Origin: Warburgia ugandensis
Lineage: Eukaryota; Streptophyta; Magnoliopsida; Canellales; Canellaceae
Assembly (NCBI GenBank): GCA_035236585.1
Contig: CP141136.1
Span: 57,119,136 to 57,183,135 of the forward strand
Reading direction: 5' to 3'
DNA: 64,000 bases
This document shows positions 36,798 through 48,715 of this stretch, piece by piece (the first letter of the stretch is position 1; every line of letters starts with the position of its first letter). The notes below the pieces were generated by a model. The model was not told the DNA's origin. It did not search any database and saw only the letters and a list, made by a program, of their open reading frames with translations. A program made the translations under genes and the position numbers.

Positions 36798-37829
36798 ATT
36801 GTGACATCTCGAGTATTTCCAACACTTTCTTGCAAAATCTTTTGTAATTGTGGGGCCCTGAGTTTCAAAAACTATTTAAAACCCCAATAGCGAAAAAAAA
36901 GTTTCATGAGAATACCATAAAATCCCAAGTGTCATTTTTCTTTTCAAAAATAAGGATTTTCAAAGGAATGAATACCATATTCCTACTAAAAATTTGACAG
37001 AGTCTCTCCTATATTTTTGACCCAGTGCATTTAACACAAGCGATGCGATAACATGATAGACACAATACATACGTAAAATAACAATGGAGACTCTGTCTCC
37101 CTCCAAAATACATCTGCACACGTTTCTTTACATTTAAATAAAAAGAAACATTTCGTATTGCCAAATGGCTAGAAATTGAAACTAACATTGCCAAGACCAC
37201 TCCAATGACAGCCACATCACCATAACTTCTATTTGCATACCCACGTGTAAATAAGGCAAAGTCATATTAAGTCAAACATTATGCTAGTTCATACGACCAT
37301 CAATTATATTGGAAACCTGTTTATTATACTTATAATGTTCTTCTCTTTAAATCTTTAGCATGGTCTTCTGCTTTGGTGTTTCATTTCTTCAAACTTGAGA
37401 CATTGTAAAAAATTTACAATTTCTCAGCAAGCCTGCGCTTGTGTAGGTAGTTTCATAATTGAAGTATGAAGCATATGTAATTTTAAAAAAAAGAAAAAAA
37501 AAGAGGGAGGGTTCATAATGACATGTTGAGTAGTTCTGTAAAATATGATGCATAATAAGCAATATAATAAAACTCTGGAGTCTCAATTATGCTTTACAAA
37601 TCATGTTAAGAATCAATAGACGCAAAAAATTTAAACCATATAATACTTTAATATAATCATTGTGTCTCAATAAACACATATGTATAATACCATCAAAACT
37701 TCCTCGATAAATCATCTTCAAGAATCAATGAATGAAAAGCCTTTAAACTATATACTGCTTCAATATAATCAACATGTCTCAATAAACACATATATATAAA
37801 TACAATTAGAACCTCCTTGAGCTATTGCG

Positions 37830-37851
37830 TTATATATATATATATATATAT
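37830..37851. repeat. (TA)n microsatellite
   Basis: An uninterrupted TA run inside LTR E. Confidence 0.95.
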
Positions 37852-39444
37852 GAATGTCAAAATAATGGACCCTTTGTGTGGCAGACAAAACCCAAATCTA
37901 GTCCGCAACTATCACGTAGATATCGAAACAGATAGATACCCTACATTGTGCATATGGGGAACACAATATGTAAGGTCATGACCTACCCATGATATCCTCG
38001 ACCTAAATTCGGCCTTCATCAACCAAGTATCTCACATATAAAATTTCGAAAGGGGGATGATTAGTCCACACTCTTCTAGCATAGCGTCCAATGGGCCACC
38101 ATATACTCTCCATACCATAATAATACTAGGCATCATTACAGGCCATCATAACATATAAAAACTATAGAATTCCATGCACTAGTGAAATCATGCAAATCAA
38201 TCTCATGATATTATGTAACCATGTTAAAACAATCCTCAGCAGGGGTGAGTTGAGGATTCCACATTCCTCATTATTTCATAATTCATGCATGAGCTTCCAA
38301 TTTGATAGTAAATCAACATGGCATTCCAAACCAATAAGTTACATAAAATACAAATATGCAAACAACATAAATTAGAAATTTCAGAATCCCAAATCTTTAG
38401 TATTTTTAAACATGATAGAGTAATCATCAATGGTTTTCATGTTTCTCAAAAATAGATCAACGTTAAACTACCTACCTCCTTGGCAAAATTTTCACAAGTT
38501 CTTCCCTTTTAGGTTTACCTTTAAACTTAACTTCAATTTGGTCAAACTCCACTTGAAACTGTGTAGCACACCCAAACATCCAAATTCCCACATCAATATA
38601 GAATCATATAAGCATCTAAATCATTCTTAAATCTAGATAGTGTATAAAATTTTTGCTTTTAACACCCCTTTTAGGTTGCATTTACATTATAAATGGGGAC
38701 TTCATGTTTGAGTGTCCCTCACCATTTATATATTAGATTATTCATCTAAACATAATCCCACAGTTCAGATTTCTTACAATTCATCAATTTCTTGAAAATC
38801 ATTGCCCTAATCTTAAAATTTTAGAGTATGTTTTACTTAACAAAGGTCAAGGTATACAATGGTGGCATGTCATCACCAATCAAACATTGTCAAGTCCTTA
38901 TTCCTCTAATGTATGATCAAATGGTTTAGATTATTAGATAAATTTTCATCTGAATCATTCAATTGCCACCATATACTAGATAATTTAATGCTCCAAAACT
39001 CATCTGCAATGTTTGATCATCGATTAGACATAAAAAAGTCACTTATTTCCCTATTTCTAAGTTTGGATCAGGAAATGGATAGTTGGATCATCCATAAAAC
39101 CTAGATCTAGGGTGAAATTACACAGATTTAATACCACAAATCAAGAATAGGGTTTCGTGGATCTTAACCACTGGGAGTGTTTTCCTTTTTTTTCATCTCT
39201 TGGTGTGATTGATCATTGTTTTACAATGAAATCCTTTGATCATGTTACGCACATTGTCTCCTCTTTGATCGAAGTCAAAATCACCTCGAATCTGGTTTTG
39301 GTCGTCTCATGGTGTTGAACAAAATGAACGGCTCAGATTAATGATTCGAGCCGGCTTTGTCTACGGTAATGGCATGGAAATCTAGTGACCTAGAAAATCC
39401 TCATTTTCCTTCTTTTTTGGCATGCCAATAGCCTCTGGCAGCTT

Positions 39445-39446
<2 letters not shown>

Positions 39447-39481
<35 letters not shown>
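39447..39481. repeat. (CT)n microsatellite at the insertion point of element C
   Basis: A CT dinucleotide run of about 35 bases ends just before the TTCTT target duplication of element C. The pyrimidine tract continues after the element (58028 onward, TTCCTTCTCCTCTTCTTCC), so the insertion fell inside one long pyrimidine tract. Confidence 0.95.
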
Positions 39482-39482
<1 letters not shown>

Positions 39483-39483
<1 letters not shown>

Positions 39484-39487
39484 TCTT
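39483..39487. repeat. Target site duplication TTCTT, left copy
   Basis: Pairs exactly with 58023-58027. Confidence 0.88.
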
Positions 39488-42400
39488 TGTGACACCCCGG
39501 GTTTTCTAAATCTTTATCCAATACATATAGTAGTAGTAAAATTTTATTTTTATCAAATAGGCTGGATCCCTAAAATAAAACTCAAAATTTATTAATTTTT
39601 CGCAGCGTCAAGGAAAAATACCCAATAAAGAAAACCCCAGCGATTATCTACACCCCAAAACTACACTGGTGAAGAAAATCAATTTCAAACACTCTGAGCA
39701 TGCTCAAATTTAAAACCATGATAAATTACGTTAGCTGTAAAGACACAATGATAATAAAAGTCCCAAAGCTCCAAGGTCCATCCTTAATCACCACATCACC
39801 CATGCGTAAGTACATGTACACTATACAGTGGTATGGGTCTAATATATCAAAATACACAAACATCTAGGTAGAGTCCCAAAAGTCCAGTACAAGTCTAAAG
39901 GACGTACACTACTATGTCTCTGAACACAGAAAGTATATGGTCCTCTGGTCCTCGTCCTAATCCAAGCTAATCCACCCGCTTCCCTCTCTAACTGTCGCGC
40001 TCCAACTCTAAGGCATTACAAAACAAAACAATGTCTCAACAAGCTATGCTTGTATAGGTGATTCATATTTAATAATAAATATAAATAAAATCAAAAGGCA
40101 CTAAGTATCATAATCATAAAAAAATCTCCTAAGACAAAAGTATACAAGGCATGTGAAACCTCAATATCCATGATGAATAATTCGAGAAATCATGTGCTAA
40201 GCAAAATTGTATCAAATCTGAATATCATATGTTGTAATCATGGGAAGCTATACACAATTAAGTCTTATGAGTGCCTCAATTGCACTCACGACAATGGAAA
40301 TGAGTACTCATTCTAACCCTGGGTCCCTCACGTGCAGCCCGCATCAGTCTATTTCTTGACAGAAGCCTGTCAACCAAAACTACTGGCCTGCCCTCAAATC
40401 GGTACAAGACCCGACTTACCCCACTTCACCCGATACAATCTGACCACGGGTCCCTCACATGCAACCCACATTAGTCTATTTTCCGACAAAAGCCTATCAA
40501 CCAAAACTACCGACCCAACCTCAAATCAATACAAGACCCAACTTACCCCCCTTCACCTAATGGTCTCAGTTAAGATCCGTGATAGTGTAATCCATCACGT
40601 CTCAAACATGGAAACTCATAAAATCAAATGTCAAGATAACAAGTATGAAGTACTATACACATGCAACAAAATGCAAAGACATATGCCTCAAGGATCGTAG
40701 ATAAGTCACATTCAATGAAATTAAGAGGAAAATCCCAAATGTGATCACCAACCTCAACAATCGTGATACTCAAATCAGGAGTGTAGATAACGTAATGTCG
40801 TGCGCCCTAATGTACCTGTCACATCATAAGTCATGGGTCACGAGGTGTTCTCACATCTCAAATAGACATCTCCAAGTGATAACTTTCCTGATCTGATGGT
40901 TAATCCTAGGTTAGCGGCTCAGATCGCTTAATTAACCCTTCATTAGGGAAATCCTAAGCTAACTATGGGTCTTTCTAATATCTATCATTGTATGTCATCA
41001 TTATTTGTCAATCCTACCCATTTTCATCATGATCCACTAAATTTCTATTTTGTTTAGTGATTCACATGTATCTTTATGACCGTGTGTCGATCTGACGGTC
41101 AGATCACTCTCTAATCAGCACCTCCTAAGACACCTATTCAGATCGACCGTCAATATCATTTTTCTTGGCAATCTAGTGAGATCTGTCGTTCTAACCCATA
41201 GATCATTTCATGTTTGATGTATACAACCCAAGTCTAAGTCCTAATCATACTTTGATTAGCTTGATCTAAGTCATCTAATAGTATTTTGTGGTTTAAGTAT
41301 TTAAAAGTTGCTCCAAACTAGGTTTTTATCTTAAATCTAGGTTCGCATCGTCGAGACGATCATGATCCCTCTTTCGGATTGTGATCTGGACCTTTGTAGT
41401 TCCCATAATCACATTTTTTGTGAATGGATGGTAAAAACAAACTTAAAAATAAGAAGAAAAAAAACCCGACGCACGTGACGCGAGTGTGCTGCGCACATGT
41501 GCCATTTGTGTACACTGCGCGTGTACAGCCCTCATGCGTGCACATGTGGTTTGCACATGTGTCACATGTGTGGTTCACACATGTCGTACTACATGTCACG
41601 CGGGTGTCATGCTAGGTCGTGTCGCACATCGTGCATGGTTGCTCTGCATGTCGACGAGTGGCGCGCTCTTATTGTGCCGCCCATTGCACTGCAGTTGCGC
41701 CATGTGCCCCGTCACATGTCGCGTGGGTGTGGCGAGTGCGCTTGCCACTCGACGCACTTGCTACCTAATGTCACCTGCCGAGCTGTTGGTGTTGCTAGGG
41801 ACGGTGACCGGATTGGTTCGCCGTCGCCAGAAATGACTGTTGGAATTCGGTCGCCAATGACCCTCAGGTATTTAAATCTTGCAATTTTTACACCATTTTG
41901 TTCAATTTTTCATTTACATTTCATTTTCAAACTCCATTTCAACATATTCCTTCATTATCTACCATTTTTAAACAATTTTTACCACGTTCCTAAAAATCCT
42001 CATCTTATTGTTTTATTAGTTTTTCAGTATCCCCAGCCATCCGATCACCGTAAAAATTCATGGGTTTGTTTTTTGTATCATCATGCACCTAATGAATGGT
42101 TCAAATCATCATCTAACACAGTTTCATCAACGTATTTCAAAGAAATTTGTAATGCCTAAAACTTACCAAAAAACGGCAAGTTCACACCGTTTTCTGGCGT
42201 TAAAAGTTGATGAACTTCCAAAAAGCAAGGGGAAAAGGGGGGGCATGGGCTGCCATCCTACCTTGGTTCAGCTACTCAGAGGAGGAGAGATATGTCGCCG
42301 ATGATGACTACCGTTGGTGGCTTGCAAAATAGGTCTGTCGCGGGAAACGAGAGGGGGAAGGTGCATTCAAGGCACAGCGGGCGCCCCCCACCCAAATATG

Positions 42401-42737
42401 AATTCCTTTTCCCTTTTCTTTACTTTTTTCATGATTAATCATCACCTTGCTAATGTTGTCCCACCATGGATGGCTGTGATGATTCTGTGGCCCCACTTGT
42501 TAAAAGATGATTATGCCCCTCCAAATAATTTCAATTAAATACGAAAATTAAAAATATTAGCCATTTTTACTCTGATCTCTGATTTTTGCATTTTTAGTGG
42601 CATTGGATTCTATTTTTCGAGCACATCTCAAATATTGAGATTTTAACTCAAGATTCTATCTCTAAATTTCTCAAATTTTTAATTTTCCAAAATTCATAAA
42701 ATTAATTTTTCTATAATTTAAAATAGCGAATGTTACA
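39488..42737 (-). repeat. Element C 3' LTR (left)
   Basis: Starts TGTGACACCCCGGG and ends GCGAATGTTACA. A CpG-rich part at 41460-41850 is full of CACATGTG-like words. Overlapping frames there (up to 220 codons, 41497-42159) are composition artefacts of these repeats. The right LTR lacks roughly 41620-41960. Confidence 0.93.
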
Positions 42738-42750
42738 TCCTACCCACCTT
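42738..42750 (-). promoter_or_regulatory. Polypurine tract of element C
   Basis: AAGGTGGGTAGGA on the - strand immediately before the 3' LTR. Confidence 0.75.
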
Positions 42751-43640
42751 ATAGGAAATTTTGTCCTCGAAATTTAAAATATACGCACCTCAACGGGAGC
42801 TCTGGATGGATACGCCTCATCTCATCCTCCAACTCCTAATTAACCTCCTACGTTAAGTGATGCTGCCAAAGGAATGGTCTTAGTCCTCAACTCCTGGATA
42901 TTGCTATCCAAGATCTGTATGAGGTGCTCCTTGAATGTCAAGTCAGGTCGTACCTTTCCTGGAATCTGCTCGAGTATGTGAGATGGATCCAGCACGTACT
43001 TCCTCAGGATGGAAATGTGGAAGACATCATATACTCTAGCTAACTGCAGGGGCAAGGCTAATTGATAAGCATCAAGTCCAATTCCACCCAAAATCTCAAA
43101 AGGACCAATATATCGAGGCCTAAGTTTTCCCCTAACACAAAATCTCATCATGCCTTTCATAGGAGAAACTCTAAAAAATACATGCTTTCCAACCTCAAAC
43201 TCCAAGTCCTTCTGTCTCCTGTCCGCGTAGCTCTTTTGGCAACTATGAGCTATAAGTAATCGTCTCTGAATGAGTCAGACTTTTTCCGCACACTGCTCAA
43301 TCAACTCTGACCTCACGACCATTCTCTCTCCCACGTCACTCCAACACAAGGGAGACTGATAGGGTCCTCCATAAAGTGCCTCATAAGGCGTCGTGCCAAT
43401 ACTCACATGGTGGCTGTTATTATATGCAAACTCTACGAGTGGCAAATGCTCATCCCGGCTACCTCTCCAATCCATGGCGTAGGCCCTCAACATATCCTCC
43501 ACTATTTGGATGGTCCTCTCAGTCTGGCTGTCCGTCTGGGCGTGGAACGCCGTACTGAATCTCAACCTCGACCCCAAAGCCTCTTATACACTCTAACATA
43601 CAACTTCGCCAAGTTGTCCACGGTATGAATCTGTCTAATA
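42751..43640 (-). pseudogene. Element C integrase C-terminal half and chromodomain remnant
   Basis: Seen on the - strand: STAFHAQTDSQTERTIQIVED with MLRAYAMDW and VEFAYNNSHH (end of the integrase core with its catalytic Glu region), then EALYGGPYQSPLCW, then the GPY-type module KLRPRYIGPFEIL and VYDVFHISILRKYV. The chromodomain is reduced to IQELRTKTIPL and ELEDEMRRIHPELPL with a frameshift between. Just upstream, AKLYV jumps into the STAFH region, deleting the part with the second catalytic Asp. Confidence 0.85.
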
Positions 43641-44672
43641 GGGAGAAAATGGGTGGACTTCGTCAATCTGTCGACTATGACCCATATCATGTCATGCCCA
43701 CTAGCAATTCTCGGTAGACCTACTATAAAATCCATAGTGAGGTGGTCCCACTTCCACTCTGGAAGGTCTAATGTCTGTAATAACCCTGCTGGTCACTGAT
43801 ACTCGGCCTTGACCTACTGACAGGTCAAACATCTTGCCACACACTCACCAATATCCCTCTTCATCCCATTCCAACAAAAGTGTCGTCTAAGGTCCTAGTA
43901 CATCTTTGTACCTCCAGGATGAATAAAATATGGGGACTGGTGTGCCTCTTAGAGCTAGTCATGTCTCAACTGATCATCTGCAGGCACCACCAATCTACCC
44001 CTATACCTGACACCCCCATATGGCCCTCTGGAAAAATTGGCCTTATCAGCCATGTTTTGCATCTCCGTGTTGCTCACCTGTGCCTGAAGGATCTTGTCAA
44101 GAAACATGGATCTAGTTGAGAGGTTAGCAAGCATCACTCTTTCTGCTTAACGCATCAACTACGATGTTAGCTTTCCCCAAGTGGTACTGTATAGTAAAGT
44201 TGAAGTCCTTGAGGTACTCCATCCATCCCCAGGACTTCAACGCAAACACTACTGCTGCCAACTCTAAATCATGGGTTGGGTAGTTCACCTCATGCGTCTT
44301 TAGCTATCTCTATGCATAGGCGATGACCCTCCCATGCTACATCAACACCGCTCCTAAACCTTTGCCTGATGCATCATAAAATGCCACATAGCAACCCAAA
44401 CTTGAAGGTAGGGTCAGTACTGGTGCAGTAGTCAATCTCCTCTTGAGCTCCTGAAAGCTCTCCTCACAAGCATTCTTCCAAACGAACCTGATGTCCTTCC
44501 TAGTCAAGGTGGTCATGGACAAGGCGATCCTCAAGAACCCCTCAATGAATAATCAGTGTAACCAGGCAAATCGAGAAAACTATGAACCTCTGTCACCGTT
44601 GTAGGCCTCTCCCAATGCAAAATTGCCTCCACCATAGCCGAGTCTACAACCACACCATCCTTGGACACCGCA
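43641..44672 (-). pseudogene. Element C RNase H and integrase N-terminal half
   Basis: In - strand order: LTRKDIRFVWKNACEESFQE and APVLTLPSS, then FYDASGKGLGAVL (RNase H start), then [20 protein letters not shown], which jumps directly to [10 protein letters not shown]. About 30 residues of RNase H, including the FTDHKSL motif, are therefore missing. DALSRK, integrase zinc-binding HRSP..HPG and DRLTKSTHF follow with many stops. The piece begins where the hAT-like insertion ends. Confidence 0.8.
44665..44672. repeat. Target site duplication of the hAT-like element, left copy
   Basis: ACACCGCA here against ACACCACA at 45696-45703: eight bases with one difference. Confidence 0.75.
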
Positions 44673-45695
44673 CTATGTACTTAAAAGTGCGACTAGGCAC
44701 TAGTCGACAGGTAAGCACCTGGGAGGGGACTAGGCACAGAGGTAATGAGGCATGCTCACCTAAGGGAGTGCTTGGGTGCCCCTTTTAGGCACGCCTACGA
44801 CTCCAAACACCCGCTTAACCCGGTAACATATAAACCTCGTTTTTTTTTTTTTTTCACCTTCCAACCCTAATATCAATCTTCCAACCTCCTGAGAAGGTGA
44901 AAACGACCATTCCTCTTCGATCTTTCACAGATCTAAGCAAAAAAAGGTATGGATTTATGAATTTTAGCATGTGTATACAGTTTCTGTAAAAAAACATAAA
45001 AACCAGTACTATCTTTTCAATTATTATTTTTTTTGTTAACTATATGTATAAGAAAAAATTTCATTTGAGTTTTATGCTTCTTTGCTCTAGATTTGAGTTT
45101 GTTTTTAAGTTTTTCACTGTTTTTCCAAAAAATCAGTTACGAAAATAAAAAAAAGTCATTGTTTTTTCGTATTTCTTCATTGAAACGTATTTCTATCCAC
45201 ATATACAGCTTTCCCATGCTTGTGTCTTCGTGTGTGATAATTTTTTCATCTTTTTTTTGTAATTTAGGGTTATTTTTTTAATTTTTCTGAAAAAAAGCTA
45301 CGAAAATTAGGAAAAAATTGTTCTTTTTTATATTTATTAGTTAATACCTATTCTTATCCACATCTATAGCTTACTCATGCTTGTATCTTCATGTATGATG
45401 TACTTTTCATGCTTTTTTTGTATTGTAGTGTTATTTTGTTCAATTTTTCCAAAAATAAGACTTATAAAAAATACAAAAAAATTGTTTTATTTATATTTAT
45501 TAGTTAATACCTATTCTTATATACATATATAGCTTTCCCATGCTTGTGTCTTCGTGTATACTATATTTTTCATGTTTTTTTATATTTTAGTGTTATTTTT
45601 AGCTAATTTTTAATTATGAAAAATATAATTTTGCGCCTCAGGCTCTAGGCACACCCCTTTGCGCCTCGCTATGCCTCACGCCTTTAACTACATAG
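44673..45695. mobile_element. hAT-like non-autonomous DNA transposon in element C RT
   Basis: The ends are inverted: CTATGTACTTAAA at the left, and CTATGTAGTTAAA read inward from the right. Flanking eight-base duplications, and restoration of the RT frame (FLGHVVSKDG) when the insert and one TSD are removed, support excision-type integration of the hAT class. No transposase is encoded. Subterminal parts are CpG-rich with GCACTAGGC/GCCTCAGGC words; the middle is T-rich with a tandem repeat. Confidence 0.75.
45085..45610. repeat. Tandem repeat of about 160 bp inside the hAT-like element
   Basis: Three imperfect copies. TATCCACAT recurs at 45194 and 45355 and TAGTTAATACCTATTCTTAT at 45338 and 45501 (periods 161 and 163), each followed by TAGCTT.CTCATGCTTGT/CCCATGCTTGTGTCTTCGTGT-like text and a T-rich block. 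Confidence 0.85.
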
Positions 45696-45703
45696 ACACC
45701 ACA
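45696..45703. repeat. Target site duplication of the hAT-like element, right copy
   Basis: ACACCACA, the form that fits the uninterrupted RT coding sequence. Confidence 0.75.
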
Positions 45704-46470
45704 TGTCCCAAAAACTGCACCTGTCTTAGACCAGAAGTCGCACTTGTTGAGCTTCGCATACAAGCGATGACAGCGAAGCGTGTCGAACACACTGCGAAGA
45801 TGCTCCCTGTGGGCCTCATGGCTAGGAGAATAGATCAGGATGTCATCTACGAAGACAATCATGAACCTGTCTAAATAAGCTCGGAATACCCTATTTATCA
45901 AATCCATGAACACTGCTGGTGTATTCGTTAACCCAAAGGGCATCACCAAAAACTCATAGTGGCTATATTGACTCCTAAACGTAGTCTTAGGAATATCCTC
46001 CTCCCTAATCCTCAACTGGTGGTAGCTTGATCTTAGGTCAATCTTAGAGAATACATGTGCCAATTGCAACTAGTCAAACAAGTCATCAATACGAGGCAAG
46101 GGTTACCAGTTCTTCACAGTAACACTATTCAGTAACCGATAGTCTATGCATAGCCTCAATGATCCATCCTTCTTCTTAACGCGGAGGACTGGTGCTCCCC
46201 AAGGAGATCCACTTGGCCTGATGAAACCCTTATCTAGAAGCTCTTGTAACTGTACCGAAGCTCTCTCAACTCTGCAGGAGCCATCCTATATGTCGCCTTA
46301 GATATAGGCGTTGTACCTGGCACCAAGTCTATGGTAAAATTGATCTCCCTATGTGGGGGTTAGTCTTGACAGCTTGTCTAGCAATACATCAATAAAATCT
46401 CGAACCACATCTATATCCTCAATTCGTGGCTACTCCCTATCAATCGTCGTGATGCAAGCCAAAAACACTC
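45704..46470 (-). pseudogene. Element C reverse transcriptase
   Basis: The - strand shows the RT approach region ([10 protein letters not shown]-like, broken near 46260-46290), [15 protein letters not shown] and [10 protein letters not shown]-like text, then [15 protein letters not shown] (motif A), [15 protein letters not shown] and [10 protein letters not shown] (about 45840-45855, catalytic pair intact). KLNKCDFW leads to the hAT-like insertion. Frameshifts occur near 46085 and 46275. The type matches RT of T1, but it is a separate family member. Confidence 0.88.
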
Positions 46471-47666
46471 AACAAGCTAGGGCGTAACATCGAGCTGCTC
46501 TCATGGCCGAGGCAACACAAGGACTGCTAACACTCCTCCTGCCCTAGACTACAATCACTGGTCGACTTGGTACACTACACATAATCTGCTTCTTACTGCA
46601 GTCTACGGTGACCCAAAACATCGCTAGCCAATCCATCCCTAAGATAACATCAAAAATCCATCATATCTAATAGAATGAGGTCAGCATCCATCCTAACACC
46701 TGATATCTCCACTGATACCCTCTCAAGGTACTGAGTAGCCTCCACAGTCTCTCCTACTGGCATCGATCCATCTCAATGGATGATTAGACCCCGAGTCAAA
46801 AAGAATGCTTGCATGTTTATCAACCACTAGAAAAGTACCTTCCACCACCTGGTTTGAGGACTGTGCCTTCTCCGAAGTGATGGCAAAGATGCATCCTTGA
46901 TTATGCGGCACTAGCTCTGGAGTGGCATCTGTTCTCACATGCCTGTCTCTTTGACTGCTCGAGCAGTCTCTAATCATTTGTCCTACCTCGCCACAACCAT
47001 AACATCTGAATGGCTATCCTAGTTCAAAAGGATGTTGTCCCTGCTACTGCTGCTGAGGGCCCTGATGCTGATGAATCTATCTTGGGCAATGTCGGCCCAT
47101 ACAATAAGGGCATGCTCGTCTGTCCTGACCTCTCATTTGTCTAGGAGGGTACTACTGGCTAGGGGCCCCCTAAGACTATGTGGACGTGAAGGGCCACTTG
47201 CCCTTAAATGGCTGACTCATCTCTCCTCTGCACCATAGCAAATCTCTCTTGAGCACAGAAGTCGTGTCTGCAGCCTGCCTCACCGTGGTCAGGCGTAAAA
47301 TAAGTACCTCGTGCCTCAACTGTGGCACCAACCCATCAACAAATCTATCTGTCACCTCCTGATTTGAGGCAAAAGGGGTAGCTATGAATCTATGGAGTCT
47401 AGTGAATAGATTCAAATACTATTGAACTGTCATACTCCCTTGTGATAATATAGCGAACTCCCTCTTCATAGCATGTAGGGCATGAAGAGCGAAGTACTGC
47501 TCGTCGAAGATCCTTTGGAATTCTTCCAAGGATAGTGGTGTTGAGGATGGGGGAGGGGGGGCATCTACTATTGAGTCTTCCACCACAACCTAGCCTCTCT
47601 GACCAATAGGTATTCGCTAACCTAAACTGATCCTTAGGTGGGATCTCCATTCCCTGAAAGGCCTTC
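46471..47666 (-). pseudogene. Element C gag C-terminal part, zinc knuckle and protease
   Basis: Gag continues from the D insertion with GMEIPPKDQFRLANTYW, then VTDRFVDGLVPQLRHEV near 47340. The knuckle CYGCGEVGQMIRDC (about 46960-47008) has Gln where the zinc-binding His belongs. Protease shows ILFDSGSNH near 46780-46800. Several stops and frameshifts are present, for example around 47420 and 46730. Confidence 0.85.
47662..47666. repeat. Target duplication of element D, left copy (CCTTC)
   Basis: Pairs with ACTTC at 54539-54543, four of five matching. The gag frame (VEKAFQGMEIPP) is restored when D and one copy are removed, which confirms the site. Confidence 0.85.
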
Positions 47667-48702
47667 TGTGACGACCCAGGTTTTCACATGCATTTTTAAA
47701 TGCAAAACTAATTCCTAATGTGGGATCGATCCCTATTTGAGAACAATTTTAGAAAATCAATGCAATGCAAAGAAAAAAACTTTTATTTTAAATTCATTTT
47801 GAAAACCCCAAGTATCATTTGCTTTCAGGTTAGACAAGGAAATTTTGAAAAAAATAAAGAAAAATCATAAATGCTTCCCAGCACTATCCATTCATAGCTC
47901 ACAGTCCAACTATCATAATTACAGGTACATGTCCTAAAGGTAGATCATATGCTTACCTTTATACATGTCTTCTCTTCATTCTCTTGAGTGCAGTACTAAC
48001 ATTTTCTGATATTTCTTCTAATCCTTTGGGAGTTAATCTGTAAAAATAATATATTTGGGTGAGTATTTCTCATACTCAATAGGAAATCTGATACTACTAT
48101 TTTGAAAACACGGTAGGCAACATGTATAATTCAAGGAGCTTTTCATGTAAAACATAAGTGATTCCTTTTTGTGTAAACACACATATTTATGCATAAAATG
48201 TAAGCTCACTGATGCAATTTCAACCATGGAATCCTTTACCGAAATCTCGTATTCAATGATATAAATATGACTAAAATCAAAAAGTAGAACTCAATAGATC
48301 CATGTAAGAAGATCTCGGCAAACACAGCAAACCAACAAGTTGAATATAATAATTATGAAACTCTTAAAATAGTCATCATTCAAAGTAGATGTTGGCATCA
48401 CTACAAGTATCATGCACATGGGTCTCTCGGCGAACGCATCACGCCAACTGGTCACGAGTACTCGTATACGACCATTTAAATGCTATATGCATATCGATAA
48501 CACTGAAATCATAGGGTCACAATGCTCAAGATCAGTACACAACTAGAATTGTGTGTCTCCGGTACTTAGAGACCAATCCACCATAGCTTCCACGGCGACT
48601 ATGGATATGTCCCCTAAAGGGTCCCGTGAACACCTCTAGTGGTCGTCCCTGTTTCCCATAGCAGTCGAGGAAGCGACAATTCCATTTTGGCAGCGATACC
48701 AT

Positions 48703-48715
48703 CCACTTTTTGTGG
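48703..48715 (-). other. Conserved LTR stem-loop (D left LTR)
   Basis: CCAC-TTTTT-GTGG next to GTGGTAGAGGTCAGGAGGCC. Confidence 0.6.

Larger units (their letters stand above)
36800..39487 (-). repeat. Element E 5' LTR, first part
   Basis: Starts TGTGACATCTCGAG next to a PBS. It carries the family block CCCAAGTGTCATTTTTC near 36925, a (TA)n run at 37830-37851 and a weak relative of the conserved block (TAGCATAGCGTCCAATGGGCC near 38077). It is interrupted at 39488 in a CT-rich tract by element C and resumes at 58028. The combined LTR is about 3.1 kb. Confidence 0.85.

Noticed and set aside
41497-42159. A 220-codon frame in LTR C, with an overlapping 116-codon frame
   Set aside because: It lies wholly inside an LTR, its first half is Cys/His-rich only because of CACATG-type repeats, the other LTR lacks part of it, and no domain is visible.
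45085-45610. The 160-bp tandem repeat as a CRISPR-like array or satellite
   Set aside because: Units are contiguous without spacers, number only three, and sit inside a hAT-like element.
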